Source: Paracoccus solventivorans
GTDB lineage: Bacteria; Pseudomonadota; Alphaproteobacteria; Rhodobacterales; Rhodobacteraceae
Reading direction: 5' to 3'
Assembly (NCBI RefSeq): GCF_900142875.1
Contig: NZ_FRCK01000002.1
Coordinates: 124,001 to 188,000 of the forward strand
DNA length: 64,000 nt
Part shown: positions 23,916-38,756 of the stretch, in pieces
How the letters are laid out: each line of letters opens with the position of its first letter
How positions within the stretch are numbered: position 1 is the first letter of the stretch
The notes under the pieces: generated by a model
The model's database searches: none
Told to the model about the DNA's origin: nothing
The model's input: the letters and a program-made list of their open reading frames with translations, nothing else
Translations under genes and position numbers: made by a program

Positions 23916-25946
23916 CTACTCCGCCGCCAGCGCCGGGTTGCGGCGGGCCGCCGCCATCGCCGACAGTTCGGCCATGATCGGCGAGGACCGCGCGATCGGG
24001 TTGGTCAGGTAGAAATCCGCAATCGCGTTGCGGAAGCTGGCGCGGCCCAGCGGCCCGGTTTCAAGCGGCTGCCAGTCGTTTTCCGGCACCAGGTCGATCT
24101 CGGCCAGATGCGGCACCGCCTCGAAGACCGCGCGGCGCAGCTCGGGCAGGCTGTCCCAGGGCTGGGTGCGGCCCAGCTCGGCCGACAGCGCCCGCAGGAT
24201 CGCCCAGTTCTCCTTGGCCTCGCCCGGCGCGAAATTGGCGCGCATCGCCAGCTGCGGCCGGCCCTCGGTGTTGACGAAGATGCCGTTTTCCTCGGTGTAG
24301 CAGGCGGCGGGCAGAATCAGGTCGGCGCGATGGGCGCCGCGGTCGCCGTGGCTGCCCTGATAGATCACGAAGGGCCCGCCCTGATCGCGCGGGGCGATCT
24401 CGACCTCATCGGCGCCCAGGCTGTAGATCACCTCGGCCCCCTCGATGGCGGCGGTCAGCCCGCCCTCGGTCACCGCGCCCACGTCCATGGCGCCGACGCG
24501 GGCCGCGGCGCTGTGCAGCACCAGCAGCTTGCAGTCGCCCAGCTCGCAGACGCGCATGGCGTGGCCCAGCACCGCGGCGCCGTCGGCCTCGCGCAGCGCG
24601 CCCTGGCCGATGATGACGATGCCGGGCGTGCCCTCGGTATTGGCCAGATCCTCGTCGAGCAGCCCCGAGAGCGCCTCGCGGTCGGTGCCCAGGTGGTGGT
24701 AGTCGTAGGTCAGGTCCACCGCCTGCCCCAGCAGCGCGATCTGCGCGCCGTTGATCCAGGCCTTGCGGATGCGGGCGTTCAGCACCGGCGCCTCGTCGCG
24801 CGGGTTGGTGCCGATCAGCAGGATGCGCTTGGCATCGTCGATGTCGGCGATGGTGGCGGTGCCGACAAAGCCCGAGCGGTTGCCAGCCGGCAGCCGCGCG
24901 CCGTCGGTGCGGCACTCGACCGCGCCGCCCAGCCCCTCGACCAGCTGCTTGAGCGCGAACGCGGCCTCGGCCGGGGCGAGATCCCCGACCAGTCCGGCGA
25001 CCCGGCGCCCCTTCATCGCGGCGGCGGCGGCGTTCAGCGCCTCATCCCAGCCAGCCGGGCGCAGCCGGCCGTTTTCACGGATATAGGGCTTGTCCAGCCG
25101 CTGCCGGCGCAGCCCGTCCCAGACGAAACGGGTCTTGTCGGAAATCCATTCCTCGTTCACGTCGTCGTTGTTGCGCGGCAGGATGCGCATGACCTCGCGG
25201 CCCTTGGTGTCGATGCGGATCGCCGACCCCAGCGCGTCCATCACGTCGATCGATTCGGTCTTGCGCAGCTCCCACGGGCGGGCGGTGAAGGAATAGGGCT
25301 TGTTGACCAGCGCCCCCACCGGGCACAGGTCGATGATGTTGCCCTGCAGGTTGGTGTCCAGCGAGGCGCCCAGATAGGTGGTGATTTCCTCATCCTCGCC
25401 GCGGCCGGTCTGGCCCATCTGCGGCACCCCCGCCACCTCGTCGATGAAGCGCACGCAGCGGGTGCAGTGGATGCAGCGGGTCATGTGCGTCTCGACCAGC
25501 GGGCCGAGGTCCAGATCCTCGAGCGCGCGCTTGGGCTCGCGGAAGCGCGAGAAATCGACGCCATAGGCCATCGCCTGGTCCTGCAGGTCGCATTCCCCGC
25601 CCTGGTCGCAGATCGGGCAGTCCAGCGGGTGGTTGATCAGCAGGAACTCCATCACCCCCTCGCGGGCCTTGCGGACCATCGGGCTGTTGGTGCGGATTTC
25701 CGAGGGCGCGCCCTCGGGCCCCGGGCGCAGGTCCTTGACCTGCATCGCGCAGGACGCCGCGGGCTTGGGCGGCCCGCCCACCACCTCGACCAGACACATC
25801 CGGCAGTTGCCCGCGATCGACAGCCGCTCGTGGTAGCAGAACCGCGGAATCTCGATCCCCGCCTGTTCGCAAGCCTGAAGCAGCGTCAGGTTCGGGTCGA
25901 CATCAACCAGCCGGTCGTCGATCTTGATGGTGCGAAGGTTGCTCAT
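23916..25946 (-). CDS. nuoG: NADH-quinone oxidoreductase subunit G
   Basis: 676 residues, the short alphaproteobacterial/mitochondrial type. Peripheral-arm subunit. N-terminal [2Fe-2S] ligands are Cys37, Cys48 and Cys51 (CRMC), followed by the N5/N4 motifs [19 protein letters not shown] and [13 protein letters not shown]. The rest is a molybdopterin-oxidoreductase-like domain without cofactor signature, as usual. The start overlaps the upstream 78-codon gene by 4 bases. Confidence 0.96.
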   Translation of the reverse strand: MSNLRTIKIDDRLVDVDPNLTLLQACEQAGIEIPRFCYHERLSIAGNCRMCLVEVVGGPPKPAASCAMQVKDLRPGPEGAPSEIRTNSPMVRKAREGVMEFLLINHPLDCPICDQGGECDLQDQAMAYGVDFSRFREPKRALEDLDLGPLVETHMTRCIHCTRCVRFIDEVAGVPQMGQTGRGEDEEITTYLGASLDTNLQGNIIDLCPVGALVNKPYSFTARPWELRKTESIDVMDALGSAIRIDTKGREVMRILPRNNDDVNEEWISDKTRFVWDGLRRQRLDKPYIRENGRLRPAGWDEALNAAAAAMKGRRVAGLVGDLAPAEAAFALKQLVEGLGGAVECRTDGARLPAGNRSGFVGTATIADIDDAKRILLIGTNPRDEAPVLNARIRKAWINGAQIALLGQAVDLTYDYHHLGTDREALSGLLDEDLANTEGTPGIVIIGQGALREADGAAVLGHAMRVCELGDCKLLVLHSAAARVGAMDVGAVTEGGLTAAIEGAEVIYSLGADEVEIAPRDQGGPFVIYQGSHGDRGAHRADLILPAACYTEENGIFVNTEGRPQLAMRANFAPGEAKENWAILRALSAELGRTQPWDSLPELRRAVFEAVPHLAEIDLVPENDWQPLETGPLGRASFRNAIADFYLTNPIARSSPIMAELSAMAAARRNPALAAE

Positions 25947-26179
25947 CTGACTGCCTTGCCTGTGCCTGGGCCCGACGGGGCCATGGTCTTGTGCGGATAT
26001 TCGGCCCCGTCGCCGGGTCCGGCAATGATAAATGTCATCGCGCCGCGGGTTTCCGCGGGAATGAATGTCGTGGCGCCACGGGCCTGCGCGGGCGCCGCCA
26101 GCGCGAGGTCGGCCAGCAGCATCGTCGCTGCTGCAGCCGCGGTGATCCCCAGCCCGATCCAGCGCACCGCCCGCTTCAT
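25943..26179 (-). CDS. Small exported or membrane-anchored protein upstream of nuoG
   Basis: 78 residues from the ATG at 26179. One hydrophobic N-terminal segment ([20 protein letters not shown]) is either a signal peptide or an anchor; the remainder is short, with the near-repeat [19 protein letters not shown]. It overlaps the DUF5333 gene upstream and nuoG downstream by ATGA on both sides, which argues that it is translated. Function unknown. Confidence 0.6.
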   Translation of the reverse strand: MKRAVRWIGLGITAAAAATMLLADLALAAPAQARGATTFIPAETRGAMTFIIAGPGDGAEYPHKTMAPSGPGTGKAVR

Positions 26180-26601
26180 TTCGCCACCAGCAGCGAGCCG
26201 GTCACCGTCCGGTTGGCGATTTCCTGCATCCCCAGCCGGCAGAAGCTTTGCGGATCGCCCTTGGTGACGCCGTTGCGGGCCATGTAGTCCTCGGCCACGG
26301 CATAGATGCGCTTGCGCTCTTCCTTGCTGTCCAGAAACGCGTCGACCTGGGCGCGGGAATAGCCCTTGTCCAGCGCATAGCGTTCCAGCGCGCGCGCCTG
26401 GCCATAGGCGTAGATCAGCCGCCCGTTGATCGTCGGGCATTCGCGCCGGATGCGGTCGGCGATCCGCGCCGCGATCAGCCGGTCGTTGATATAGCGTTCC
26501 TGCGACAGCGGCTCGAGCGCGAGCGCCGGGCCGCTCAGTGCGGCAAGCGCCAGCGCTGCGGCGGCCAGGGGTTTCAGGGGGCCGGTCATCTTGCGGGTCA
26601 T
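26176..26601 (-). CDS. DUF5333 protein of the nuo operon
   Basis: 141 residues from the ATG at 26601, preceded by GAGGATAT. Signal peptide to about residue 28 ([13 protein letters not shown]), then a small helical domain with two Cys ([17 protein letters not shown] and [14 protein letters not shown]). I recognise this as the DUF5333 family restricted to Rhodobacterales and usually found next to complex I genes. Periplasmic location is predicted. Possible disulfide between the two Cys. Confidence 0.75.
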   Translation of the reverse strand: MTRKMTGPLKPLAAAALALAALSGPALALEPLSQERYINDRLIAARIADRIRRECPTINGRLIYAYGQARALERYALDKGYSRAQVDAFLDSKEERKRIYAVAEDYMARNGVTKGDPQSFCRLGMQEIANRTVTGSLLVAK

Positions 26602-26723
26602 GGCGATATCCTCGTTGCACAGAGTTGCAACATAGGCCCGCCGCGGCGCCGGGCGGCCGCACGAATGGGTCAACCCCGCGTGAGCGCGCCGCCGAAAGCC
26701 GCGCTGGACGACCGCACCGCGCA

Positions 26724-27182
26724 TCAGAACCAGTCCCTTTCGCCCAGCTCGTAGGTGTCGTGGAACTGCTCGTCGGTGCGGGTCAGATAGATCACCCCTT
26801 CGACAAAGGCGATCAGCCAGACCACCCCCGAGGGGATGAAGAACAGCAGCCATCCCAGCGCCGTCACCGCCAGCATGATCAGCCCGGCGCGGTTGTAGCC
26901 CAGATAGAACTTATGCGCCCCGACCGAGCCGAAGAACAGCGCCAGCAACCCCGCCACCATGCGGCTTTTGCCGTAATGGCGGGCGGGCTGCGGCGCGCCG
27001 GGGTCGGGATAGATCTCGGCCGCGCGCTCGCCCCGGGGCTGGAAATCCACCGCAACGCCCGGCCGCGCGATCTGGCCGCTGCCCAGCAGGTCCTCGGCCG
27101 CGAACGCATAGCGCCGCCCGTCGGCGCCGGTGACGACCCCCTCGCCCGTACGCGGGTCGATATGCAGGATCTGCCCCTTCAT
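26724..27182 (-). CDS. TM2-domain membrane protein
   Basis: 152 residues from the ATG at 27182. The first about 70 residues look like a small beta-rich domain ([25 protein letters not shown] pattern, cold-shock or OB-like; residues given here as a description, not a family match). The second half is a TM2 domain: [29 protein letters not shown] and a second helix with the turn between. It sits between nuoF and the DUF5333 gene with gaps of about 95 and 122 bases. Role unknown. Confidence 0.75.
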   Translation of the reverse strand: MKGQILHIDPRTGEGVVTGADGRRYAFAAEDLLGSGQIARPGVAVDFQPRGERAAEIYPDPGAPQPARHYGKSRMVAGLLALFFGSVGAHKFYLGYNRAGLIMLAVTALGWLLFFIPSGVVWLIAFVEGVIYLTRTDEQFHDTYELGERDWF

Positions 27183-27276
27183 GCCGCACCCCCTGCGCAC
27201 ACAACGGCACGCGCCCCGGGGACGCGGGCGGCGTGTGCCGCGGCCGCCGCAGCGGCGGGATATGCGGAAAAAGCGG

Positions 27277-28584
<1,308 letters not shown>

Positions 28585-28836
28585 CTATCGTTCGTGCGGT
28601 GCATCAGCGCGCCGCCGCCAGATCCGCCAGGTCACCATCAGCGACCAGACCAGCGCCCCGATCGCCGCGAGATCGGCGAGAAAGGCATATTCCGCGGGCC
28701 AGCCGTAACGCCGCCCCGCCCAGTTCGCCGCCAGCCATGCCAGCATCGCCCCCGCGATCACCAGCGCCACCAGCCGCATCTGGCCGCTGTCGTCCCGGCC
28801 CGGCGCAGGGCCGGGCGGCCGACGCGGCGCCGTCAT
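28585..28836 (-). CDS. DUF5337 small two-helix membrane protein
   Basis: 83 residues with two hydrophobic segments (about 22-40 and 52-70), ending in a basic tail. Recognised as the DUF5337 family, found between nuoE and nuoF in Rhodobacterales. Its ATG overlaps the stop of the upstream gene by 4 bases. Function unknown; an assembly or membrane-arm role is inferred from position only. Confidence 0.75.
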   Translation of the reverse strand: MTAPRRPPGPAPGRDDSGQMRLVALVIAGAMLAWLAANWAGRRYGWPAEYAFLADLAAIGALVWSLMVTWRIWRRRADAPHER

Positions 28837-29315
28837 GTCGTCCCGCCGCTGCCGGCGGCGTCACCGCCGGCGGGGGCATGCGCCGAATCCCCGTCGGCTG
28901 CAAGCGCGCGCGCCGCCTTGCGCCGCGGCGCCGGCTTGGCCTTCGTGGCCCCGCCCTTGCCGGGTTCAAAGGTCACCGCCTGCCCGCCGCCGACCGAGGC
29001 CTCGGCCGGTGCGCCGGCCATCCCGGCCGGGCGCTGCGGCCGCGCGATCGCCACCTGCGCCGCCGCCCCGCCGTCGCGGCGGATCGACTGCCGCACCGGC
29101 TCGTCGGGGTCGCGGGCGTCTTCGACCGGGACCCAGCTCTCATCGGCCTCGGCGCCCTGGCACAGCAGGAACATCCCCAGCCCGCCCAGCAGCCACGCTG
29201 TCACGAAACCCAGGAACAGCCCGCCCATGAAGCCGACCCCGCCCAGCGAGAACAGCAGCACGACCAGCCCCATCACCGCGGCGAAGATCCAGCAGTTCCG
29301 TGCGCAATTGGTCAT
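28833..29315 (-). CDS. Two-helix membrane protein with disordered tail, between nuoE and nuoF
   Basis: 160 residues. Two adjacent transmembrane helices near the N-terminus (FAAVMGLVVLLFSLGGVGFM and GLFLGFVTAWLLGGLGMFLL), then an acidic then Ala/Gly/Lys-rich tail of about 110 residues without predicted fold. Two Cys lie before the first helix. It is 30 bases downstream of nuoE and overlaps the DUF5337 gene. Likely equivalent to one of the unidentified frames known in Paracoccus nqo clusters; function unknown. Confidence 0.65.
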   Translation of the reverse strand: MTNCARNCWIFAAVMGLVVLLFSLGGVGFMGGLFLGFVTAWLLGGLGMFLLCQGAEADESWVPVEDARDPDEPVRQSIRRDGGAAAQVAIARPQRPAGMAGAPAEASVGGGQAVTFEPGKGGATKAKPAPRRKAARALAADGDSAHAPAGGDAAGSGGTT

Positions 29316-29345
29316 GGCGGGGTCCTTTACAGCTGGGGTTCGGGG

Positions 29346-30215
29346 TCAGTCGGTGTCTTTCGCATCGGCGGGCTGGCCGGCCGGTTCAATCTTGGAAACG
29401 GGCATCCCCGGAGAGGTCGCCGCCGCCTCCTGCACGGTCACGCCGGTCTTGTCGGCGGGCCGGCCCAGGCTGGGCTTGGGCTCATCCCCGGAATCGCTAT
29501 CGGCAGTGTCGGGGCGCACCCAGGGGGTCAGGATCGGCACCTCGGTCCCGTCGATGCGCTTGAGCGTGTCGCGCAGCCGCGTCGCCCGGGCGACCGAGGC
29601 ATTCGCCTGCTCCACCCGCTCGGTCGCGGTCAGCGCCACCGGCCCGCCCAGCGGCTCCGACGAGAACCGGCCGTTCTGTGGCCCCGGCACCGGCACCTGC
29701 CCCGCGGCCATGGCGTCGATCAGCGCCGAAAGCTTCTCGGCGGTCAGGTCCTCGTAATAATCCTTGCCGATCTGCGCCATCGGCGCGTTCGAGCAGGCGC
29801 CCGGGCACTCGACCTCTTCCCACGAGAAATTGCCGTCGGCCGAGACCGTATGCGGGGTCGGCGCGATCTTCTCGCGGCAGATGGCGATCAGCTCCTCGGC
29901 GCCGCAGATCATGCAGGTGGTGGTGCCGCAGATCTGGATATGCGCAATCTTCCCAACGGGTTGCAGCTGATACATAAAGTAGAATGTCGCAACCTCAAGC
30001 ACCCTGATATAGGGCATCCCCAGGAAATCGGCGACATATTCGATGGCCGGCCGCGACAGCCAGCCCTCTTGTTCCTGCGCGCGCCACAGCAGCGCGATCA
30101 CCGCCGAGGCCTGCCGGCCCTGCGGATATTTGGTCAGTTGCGCCCGCGCCCATTCAAGGTTCGCAGGGGTGAACTCGAACGACTCGGGCTGGACGGGGGA
30201 CAGGCGGCGCAGCAT
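29346..30215 (-). CDS. nuoE: NADH-quinone oxidoreductase subunit E with C-terminal extension
   Basis: 289 residues from the ATG at 30215. Thioredoxin-fold subunit holding [2Fe-2S] cluster N1a through CGTTTC and ECPGAC. The typical domain ends near residue 175; the remaining about 115 residues are a low-complexity, charged extension ([19 protein letters not shown] then a Pro/Asp/Glu-rich tail). Extended NuoE proteins occur in Rhodobacteraceae. A 64-base gap to nuoD contains no convincing gene. Confidence 0.95.
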   Translation of the reverse strand: MLRRLSPVQPESFEFTPANLEWARAQLTKYPQGRQASAVIALLWRAQEQEGWLSRPAIEYVADFLGMPYIRVLEVATFYFMYQLQPVGKIAHIQICGTTTCMICGAEELIAICREKIAPTPHTVSADGNFSWEEVECPGACSNAPMAQIGKDYYEDLTAEKLSALIDAMAAGQVPVPGPQNGRFSSEPLGGPVALTATERVEQANASVARATRLRDTLKRIDGTEVPILTPWVRPDTADSDSGDEPKPSLGRPADKTGVTVQEAAATSPGMPVSKIEPAGQPADAKDTD

Positions 30216-30279
30216 CAGGCGAACTCTCCGGTGCGAGGGGCGGCGGCGTGCGCCGGGGACGGGCCAAGGGACGACATGC

Positions 30280-31518
30280 TCACCGGTCGATCTCTCCGAA
30301 CACGATATCGATCGAGCCCAGCAGCGCCGCGACATCGGCCAGCATGTGCCCGCGCGACAGCCAGTCCATCGACTGCAGGTGCAGATAGCCCGGCGCCCGC
30401 AGCTTGGCCCGATAGGGACGGTTGGTCCCGTCCGCGACCATGTAGACACCGAACTCGCCCTTGGGGGCCTCGACCGCGGCATAGACCTCGCCGGCGGGAA
30501 CCTTGAACCCCTCGGTATACAGCTTGAAATGGTGGATCAGCGCTTCCATGTCGCGCTTCATCTCGGCGCGGCGAGGCGGCGTCAGCTTGCCGCGCGCCAG
30601 CACGTCGCCGGGCGGTTCCGCCAGCAGCTTGGCGCAGGCCTGGCGGATGATCGAGGTCGACTGGATCATCTCCTCCATCCGCACCAGATAGCGGTCGTAG
30701 CAGTCGCCGTTGGTGCCGACCGGCACCTGGAACTCGAATTCGTCGTAGCATTCATAGGGCTGGCTGCGGCGCAGGTCCCAGGCCAGGCCCGAGCCGCGCG
30801 CCATCACCCCGGAATAGCCCCAGTCGAGGATGTCCTGTTCCTTGACGATGCCGATATCGACGTTGCGCTGCTTGAAGATGCGGTTTTCGGTCAGCAGCAC
30901 ATGCAGGTCGTCGACCACCTTGGGAAAGGCCACCGCCCAGTCGTCGATGTCCTGGATCAGCTGCGGCGGCAGGTCCTGATGGACGCCGCCGGGGCGGAAA
31001 TAATTGGCGTGCAGCCGCGCCCCGCAGGCCCGCTCGTAGAACACCATCAGCTTTTCACGCTCGACGTAACCCCACAGCGGCGGGGTCAGCGCGCCCACGT
31101 CCATTGCCTGCGACGTCAGGTTCAGCAGATGGTTCAGGATCCGCCCGATCTCGCTGTAAAGCACCCGGATCAACTGCGCCCGGCGCGGCACCTCGGTCTC
31201 GGTCAGCCGCTCGATCGCCAGGCACCAGGCATGTTCCTGGTTCATCGGCGCCACATAGTCGAGCCGGTCCAGATAGGGCAGGTTCTGCAGATAGGTGCGG
31301 CTTTCCATCAGCTTTTCGGTGCCGCGGTGCAAAAGCCCGATATGGGGGTCGGCGCGCTCGACGATCTCGCCGTCAAGCTCCAGCACCATGCGCAGAACAC
31401 CATGCGCCGCAGGGTGTTGCGGGCCGAAGTTGATGTTGAAATTGCGGATGCGCTGTTCGTCGGTCAGCACGTCCGCGCTGCCGTCGTCATACTGGTTGTT
31501 GCGGATGTCGCCGTCCAT
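30280..31518 (-). CDS. nuoD: NADH-quinone oxidoreductase subunit D
   Basis: 412 residues from the ATG at 31518, one base into the nuoC stop. 49-kDa type subunit forming the quinone site with NuoB. Conserved: [14 protein letters not shown] with the quinone-binding His, [24 protein letters not shown] and the C-terminal VFGEIDR. Confidence 0.96.
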   Translation of the reverse strand: MDGDIRNNQYDDGSADVLTDEQRIRNFNINFGPQHPAAHGVLRMVLELDGEIVERADPHIGLLHRGTEKLMESRTYLQNLPYLDRLDYVAPMNQEHAWCLAIERLTETEVPRRAQLIRVLYSEIGRILNHLLNLTSQAMDVGALTPPLWGYVEREKLMVFYERACGARLHANYFRPGGVHQDLPPQLIQDIDDWAVAFPKVVDDLHVLLTENRIFKQRNVDIGIVKEQDILDWGYSGVMARGSGLAWDLRRSQPYECYDEFEFQVPVGTNGDCYDRYLVRMEEMIQSTSIIRQACAKLLAEPPGDVLARGKLTPPRRAEMKRDMEALIHHFKLYTEGFKVPAGEVYAAVEAPKGEFGVYMVADGTNRPYRAKLRAPGYLHLQSMDWLSRGHMLADVAALLGSIDIVFGEIDR

Positions 31519-32165
31519 CACTTCTTGCCCTCTGCGGTGACGCCGGTGGTGGCGGGGGCCTTCTCGTCGCCGGGCAGCACGTATTTCGCACCCTCCCACG
31601 GCGAGAGGAAATCGAACTGCCGGTATTCCTGCACCAGATCGACCGGCTCATAGACCACGCGCTTTTCGGCGTCGTCCCAGCGCACTTCCAGATAGCCGGT
31701 GGTCGGGAAGTCCTTGCGCAGCGGATGGCCGCGGAACCCGTAGTCCGACAGCAGCCGGCGCAGGTCCGGGTGCCCCGAGAACAGGATCCCGAACATGTCG
31801 AAGACCTCGCGCTCGAACCAGTTGGCGCAGGGCATCAGCCCGGTGATCGAGGGCACCAGCTCGTCCTCGCGCACCGCCGCCTTCAGCCGGATGCGCTGGT
31901 TGGTGTACATGGACAGGAAATGCCACACCACGTCGAAGCGCGCCGGGCGTTCCGGGTGATCGACGGCGGTGATGTCGACCAGGGTCGAAAAGCGGCAGGC
32001 CGGGTCGTCGCGCAGTGCCTGCACCAGCGCCACGATGGACTGCGCATGGACGGTCAGCGTCAGCTCGCCAAAGGCGACCTCGGATTTCAGCACATCGTTG
32101 GGGCGGCGGGCGGCGATCATTTCGCCCAGCTCGGCCAGCGCCTGCGGATCGGGATAGACGGCCAT
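31518..32165 (-). CDS. nuoC: NADH-quinone oxidoreductase subunit C
   Basis: 215 residues from the ATG at 32165, which is preceded by GAGGTGAT; a GTG three codons upstream overlaps the nuoB stop but lacks a site. 30-kDa subunit of the peripheral arm. Motifs: [35 protein letters not shown] and the C-terminal DFLSPWEG. It is not fused with nuoD, as in Paracoccus. Confidence 0.95.
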   Translation of the reverse strand: MAVYPDPQALAELGEMIAARRPNDVLKSEVAFGELTLTVHAQSIVALVQALRDDPACRFSTLVDITAVDHPERPARFDVVWHFLSMYTNQRIRLKAAVREDELVPSITGLMPCANWFEREVFDMFGILFSGHPDLRRLLSDYGFRGHPLRKDFPTTGYLEVRWDDAEKRVVYEPVDLVQEYRQFDFLSPWEGAKYVLPGDEKAPATTGVTAEGKK

Positions 32166-32170
32166 CGGGA

Positions 32171-33060
<890 letters not shown>

Positions 33061-33120
33061 GAGAGGGCTCCCCTGACGGCGGCGACCCTCGGGTGCCGCG
33101 TGGCTGTGTGGCTGGAGTTT

Positions 33121-33149
33121 CGTTTATCCCTCCCCTGCCCGGTGGTCAA
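33121..33149 (-). promoter_or_regulatory. Candidate promoter of the nuo operon
   Basis: On the minus strand TTGACC (33149-33144) is followed after exactly 17 bases by TAAACG (33126-33121). The -35 is one mismatch from consensus; the -10 is weaker. It lies about 60 bases upstream of the nuoA GTG. No operator was recognised. Confidence 0.4.
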
Positions 33150-33273
33150 TGCAACCATGGCGCCAAAGCCGGGGCGCGGCGCCCGGGTTTTCCGGCCGCT
33201 GCCCGGATCCCCCCGCCGACCGGGCGCCACGCCCCCGCTGGGACGGAATCGCCGTCGCCCCGGCTGCGCCATC

Positions 33274-33295
33274 GGGTATTTTCACCAGAAAGAAG
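33274..33295 (+). repeat. Short dispersed intergenic motif, copy 2
   Basis: Same 22 bases GGGTATTTTCACCAGAAAGAAG as at 11498-11519, in the same orientation relative to a minus-strand upstream gene (here uvrA). Confidence 0.7.
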
Positions 33296-33421
33296 CGGCA
33301 GAGCCCCGGCTTTCCCGCCGCTTTCATCTTGCCGCGAAGATCCTCGAGGGGATTCGCCGCCAGGCGATGGGGGGCAGACAGCCCCCCTTCCCCAGCGCCG
33401 CCGGCCGCCGCCCGGGCCGGG

Positions 33422-36313
<2,892 letters not shown>

Positions 36314-36382
36314 GCGGGGGCCTTTTCGGGGGACAGGGGCAACAGATAGGCAGGCAGCTGTTGAAAGACAACGGCCGAGACG

Positions 36383-36397
36383 GAACGGAATATGAAC
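36383..36397 (-). promoter_or_regulatory. LexA (SOS) box of uvrA
   Basis: GAAC-GGAATAT-GAAC on the plus strand, i.e. GTTC-N7-GTTC on the coding strand of uvrA. This is exactly the LexA box known in alphaproteobacteria. It is 70 bases upstream of the uvrA ATG and lexA itself is in this window. Confidence 0.8.
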
Positions 36398-36459
36398 TTG
36401 CGCATGACTGCATCTATGGCAGAGTGGCGTTGCAAGCGGTTAACGCGCGAGGGTTCGCC

Positions 36460-36714
36460 ATGCCTGACAAGATCTATACCGGCAGTTGCCAATGCGGTGC
36501 CATCGCCTTCCGGCTGACCGCAGACGGTCCGACGACGGAATACCGCTTCAACAAGCACGTCATCTCGCACCGTTTCTGCCCGACTTGCGGCATCCAGCCC
36601 TATGCGACCGGGGAACAGGACGGCCAGACGATCGTGGCAGTGAACGTCAACTGTCTGGACGGGGTGGATGCGCGGGCGCTCGATTCGCAGGTTGTTGACG
36701 GGGCATCTGCCTGA
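36460..36714 (+). CDS. GFA/CENP-V-family protein with an internal deletion
   Basis: 84 residues from the ATG at 36460. Starts with SCQCGAIAFRL and ends with TEYRFNKHVISHRFCPTCGI and a normal C-terminus, both typical of GFA (glutathione-dependent formaldehyde-activating) family proteins. Family members run about 115-130 residues and have a central CNCSxC segment; here ADGP joins directly to TTEYRF, so about 35 residues including those Cys are missing. The frame is intact. Likely a non-functional remnant, or a minimal zinc protein. It is divergent from uvrA across the SOS box. Confidence 0.65.
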   Translation: MPDKIYTGSCQCGAIAFRLTADGPTTEYRFNKHVISHRFCPTCGIQPYATGEQDGQTIVAVNVNCLDGVDARALDSQVVDGASA

Positions 36715-36748
36715 TCGGCGCAGGTTTCCGGACGCTTGCGCGCCGCCC

Positions 36749-37750
36749 TCAGCCGCCGGTGTGGCTCATGTGGCGCGAGACCTTGCCGGCGACGCCGCGG
36801 GAATAGTCGAAGTCGTGGCCCTTGGGCTTGCGGGCGATGGCGGTGCGGATCGCCTCGCGCAGCGGGCCGTCGTCGGCGCTGGCGCGCAAGGGCGCGCGCA
36901 GGTCGGCGCGGTCCTCCTGCCCCAGGCACATGTAGAGCTCGCCCGTGCAGGTGACGCGCACGCGGTTGCAGCTTTCGCAGAAATTATGGGTCAAGGGGGT
37001 GATGAAGCCGATCTTCTGCCCGGTTTCCTCGATCCGCACATAGCGGGCCGGGCCGCCGCTGCGCTCGGCCAGCGGCTGCAGGGTGAAGCGTTCGGCCAGC
37101 CGCGCGCGCAGGTCGCTGAGCGGCCAGTACTGGTCCAGCCGGTCCTCCTCGCCCATCTCGCCCATCGGCATGACCTCGATGAAGGTCAGGTCGTGGCCCT
37201 CGCCCGCGCACCAGTCGAGCAGGGGGAACAGCTCGTCCTCGTTGAAGCCCTTGAGCGCCACGGTGTTGATCTTGACCCGCATTCCCGCGGCCTTGGCGGC
37301 CGCGATGCCGCCCAGCACCTGCGGCAGCCGGCCCCAGCGGGTGATGGCGGCGAACTTGTCGGGGTCGAGCGTGTCGAGCGAGACATTCACCCGCCGCACC
37401 CCGCAATCGGCCAACTCGTCGGCAAAGCGCGACAGCTGGCTGCCGTTGGTGGTCACGGTCAGCTCGTCCAGCCCGTTGCCCAGCCGCCCGGACATGACCC
37501 GGAACAGCGACATGATGTTGCGCCGCACCAGCGGCTCGCCCCCGGTGATGCGCAGCTTGCGCACGCCCAGGTCGATGAAGGCGCCCGCCAGGCGTTCGAG
37601 TTCCTCCAGCGTCAGCAGCTCGGCCTTGGGCAGGAACTGCATGTGCTCGGCCATGCAATAGGTGCAGCGGAAATCGCAGCGGTCGGTGACCGAGACCCGC
37701 AGGTAGGTGATGGGGCGGGCGAAAGGGTCGATCAGCGGGGCGCAGGACAT
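36749..37750 (-). CDS. moaA: GTP 3',8-cyclase (molybdenum cofactor synthesis)
   Basis: 333 residues from the ATG at 37750. Radical SAM enzyme converting GTP to 3',8-cyclo-GTP, the first step of molybdopterin synthesis. N-terminal cluster motif [10 protein letters not shown]-terminal cluster [15 protein letters not shown] with a later Cys; C-terminal Gly-Gly (SHTGG) as required for activity. moaC and moeA lie 14 kb away in the same window. Confidence 0.95.
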   Translation of the reverse strand: MSCAPLIDPFARPITYLRVSVTDRCDFRCTYCMAEHMQFLPKAELLTLEELERLAGAFIDLGVRKLRITGGEPLVRRNIMSLFRVMSGRLGNGLDELTVTTNGSQLSRFADELADCGVRRVNVSLDTLDPDKFAAITRWGRLPQVLGGIAAAKAAGMRVKINTVALKGFNEDELFPLLDWCAGEGHDLTFIEVMPMGEMGEEDRLDQYWPLSDLRARLAERFTLQPLAERSGGPARYVRIEETGQKIGFITPLTHNFCESCNRVRVTCTGELYMCLGQEDRADLRAPLRASADDGPLREAIRTAIARKPKGHDFDYSRGVAGKVSRHMSHTGG

Positions 37751-37894
37751 GGCCGCAACATAGGCAGCGCGGGGCGGCGGCTCAAGGCCCGGCAAGAGCG
37801 GCGGCGGGACGCCGAAGAACCGGCGCGGGCGTGGACAGCGGCGCCCGGGCGCGGCAGTCTGGGGCGGAAGCCAACAGACCCCGGGGAACGATCC

Positions 37895-38380
37895 ATGACC
37901 ACCGCACAAGCGTTCAACCGACTGGCGCTGCTGCTGCCGCTGCTGGCGCTGGCCGGCTGCGACCTGGCGGCCACCGGGACGCCGCAGCCGCCGCCGCGGG
38001 CGACGGCCCCCGCCGCCCCCTCGGGCGTGACCGAAACCGCGCTGCAGCGCCCGGCCAGCGCGCGCTCGGTTGCGTCGCTGGATGCCTCGGCGGCGGAAAA
38101 GGCCGCGGCGAGCCGGCCTGCTGCCGCAGGGGCGCGGCTGGGGACCACCATCGCCTCGCTGGGGGATGCGACCAAGGGCGGGTTCTGGATCCGCACGCCG
38201 CTGGTGCAGGCCGCGGGCAAGGGGCGGCTGGTGGACCCCTCGACCGGCAAATCGGTGAATGTCGACCTGATCCCCCTGCCCGGCCCGGCCTCGGCCGGCA
38301 GCCAGGTGTCGCTGCCGGTGCTGACTACACTGGGGGTGGGGCTGACCGACCTGCCCGAGGTCGAGGTGTATCGGAACTGA
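37895..38380 (+). CDS. Small predicted lipoprotein
   Basis: 161 residues from the ATG at 37895. Signal with lipobox LAGC (Cys near residue 22), a Pro/Ala-rich spacer, then a compact domain from about residue 80 ([21 protein letters not shown], then [13 protein letters not shown]). I recognise it as a Rhodobacterales lipoprotein type of unknown role; it is sometimes annotated as a sugar-acid dehydratase, which the sequence does not support. Divergent from moaA, convergent with the next gene. Confidence 0.7.
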   Translation: MTTAQAFNRLALLLPLLALAGCDLAATGTPQPPPRATAPAAPSGVTETALQRPASARSVASLDASAAEKAAASRPAAAGARLGTTIASLGDATKGGFWIRTPLVQAAGKGRLVDPSTGKSVNVDLIPLPGPASAGSQVSLPVLTTLGVGLTDLPEVEVYRN

Positions 38381-38387
38381 CGGCGGC

Positions 38388-38756
38388 TCAGCCCCAGTCG
38401 GGGCGGTGGCGTTCGACCCAGGCGCGGCCGGGATCGCCGCCCCACAGCTGCCAGGCGATATAGGCGGCCGAGGGCGCGCCCTCGCCCCAGCCCTCGCGCG
38501 CCCGCAGGCCGGCGAAGCGGGCGAACCAGCCGGCGATCACCCGCATCTCGCGCGCGGAGTGCGGGCGGCGCGCGGCCAGCGCCTGCGCCCGGGCCAGCCC
38601 GACCCCGGTGCCGCCGCGGCCGTGGCGCGCGCGCAGCGCCAGCCCCTGCTGCGCCGCCGCCGCGACCTCAGGGGGCGGCACGAAGCCCGGCGCGGCCAGC
38701 CCCAGCACATCCAGCCCCGCCGCCAACGCAGGCGGCAGGGACTCGCCGCCGCTCAT
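38388..38756 (-). CDS. Small protein with a phage-associated C-terminal motif
   Basis: 122 residues. N-terminal Ala/Gly-rich segment, then [20 protein letters not shown] and a C-terminal [17 protein letters not shown]. The latter resembles a short segment seen in phage or prophage head-gene neighbourhoods (IAWxLWGGDPGxxW); that comparison is from memory. No other phage gene is nearby. Its ATG overlaps the stop of the M20 gene upstream (ATGA), so they are coupled. Confidence 0.55.
   Translation of the reverse strand: MSGGESLPPALAAGLDVLGLAAPGFVPPPEVAAAAQQGLALRARHGRGGTGVGLARAQALAARRPHSAREMRVIAGWFARFAGLRAREGWGEGAPSAAYIAWQLWGGDPGRAWVERHRPDWG

Larger units (their letters stand above)
33061..33421. 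other. Intergenic region between uvrA and nuoA
   Basis: 361 bases between two minus-strand genes. Apart from the candidate nuo promoter and the short dispersed motif at 33274, I see no gene or RNA here. Confidence 0.6.

Noticed and set aside
30215..30277. 20-codon frame between nuoD and nuoE ending on the nuoE ATG
   Set aside because: No ribosome site or conserved feature; junction may be chance. Could only be settled by ribosome profiling.
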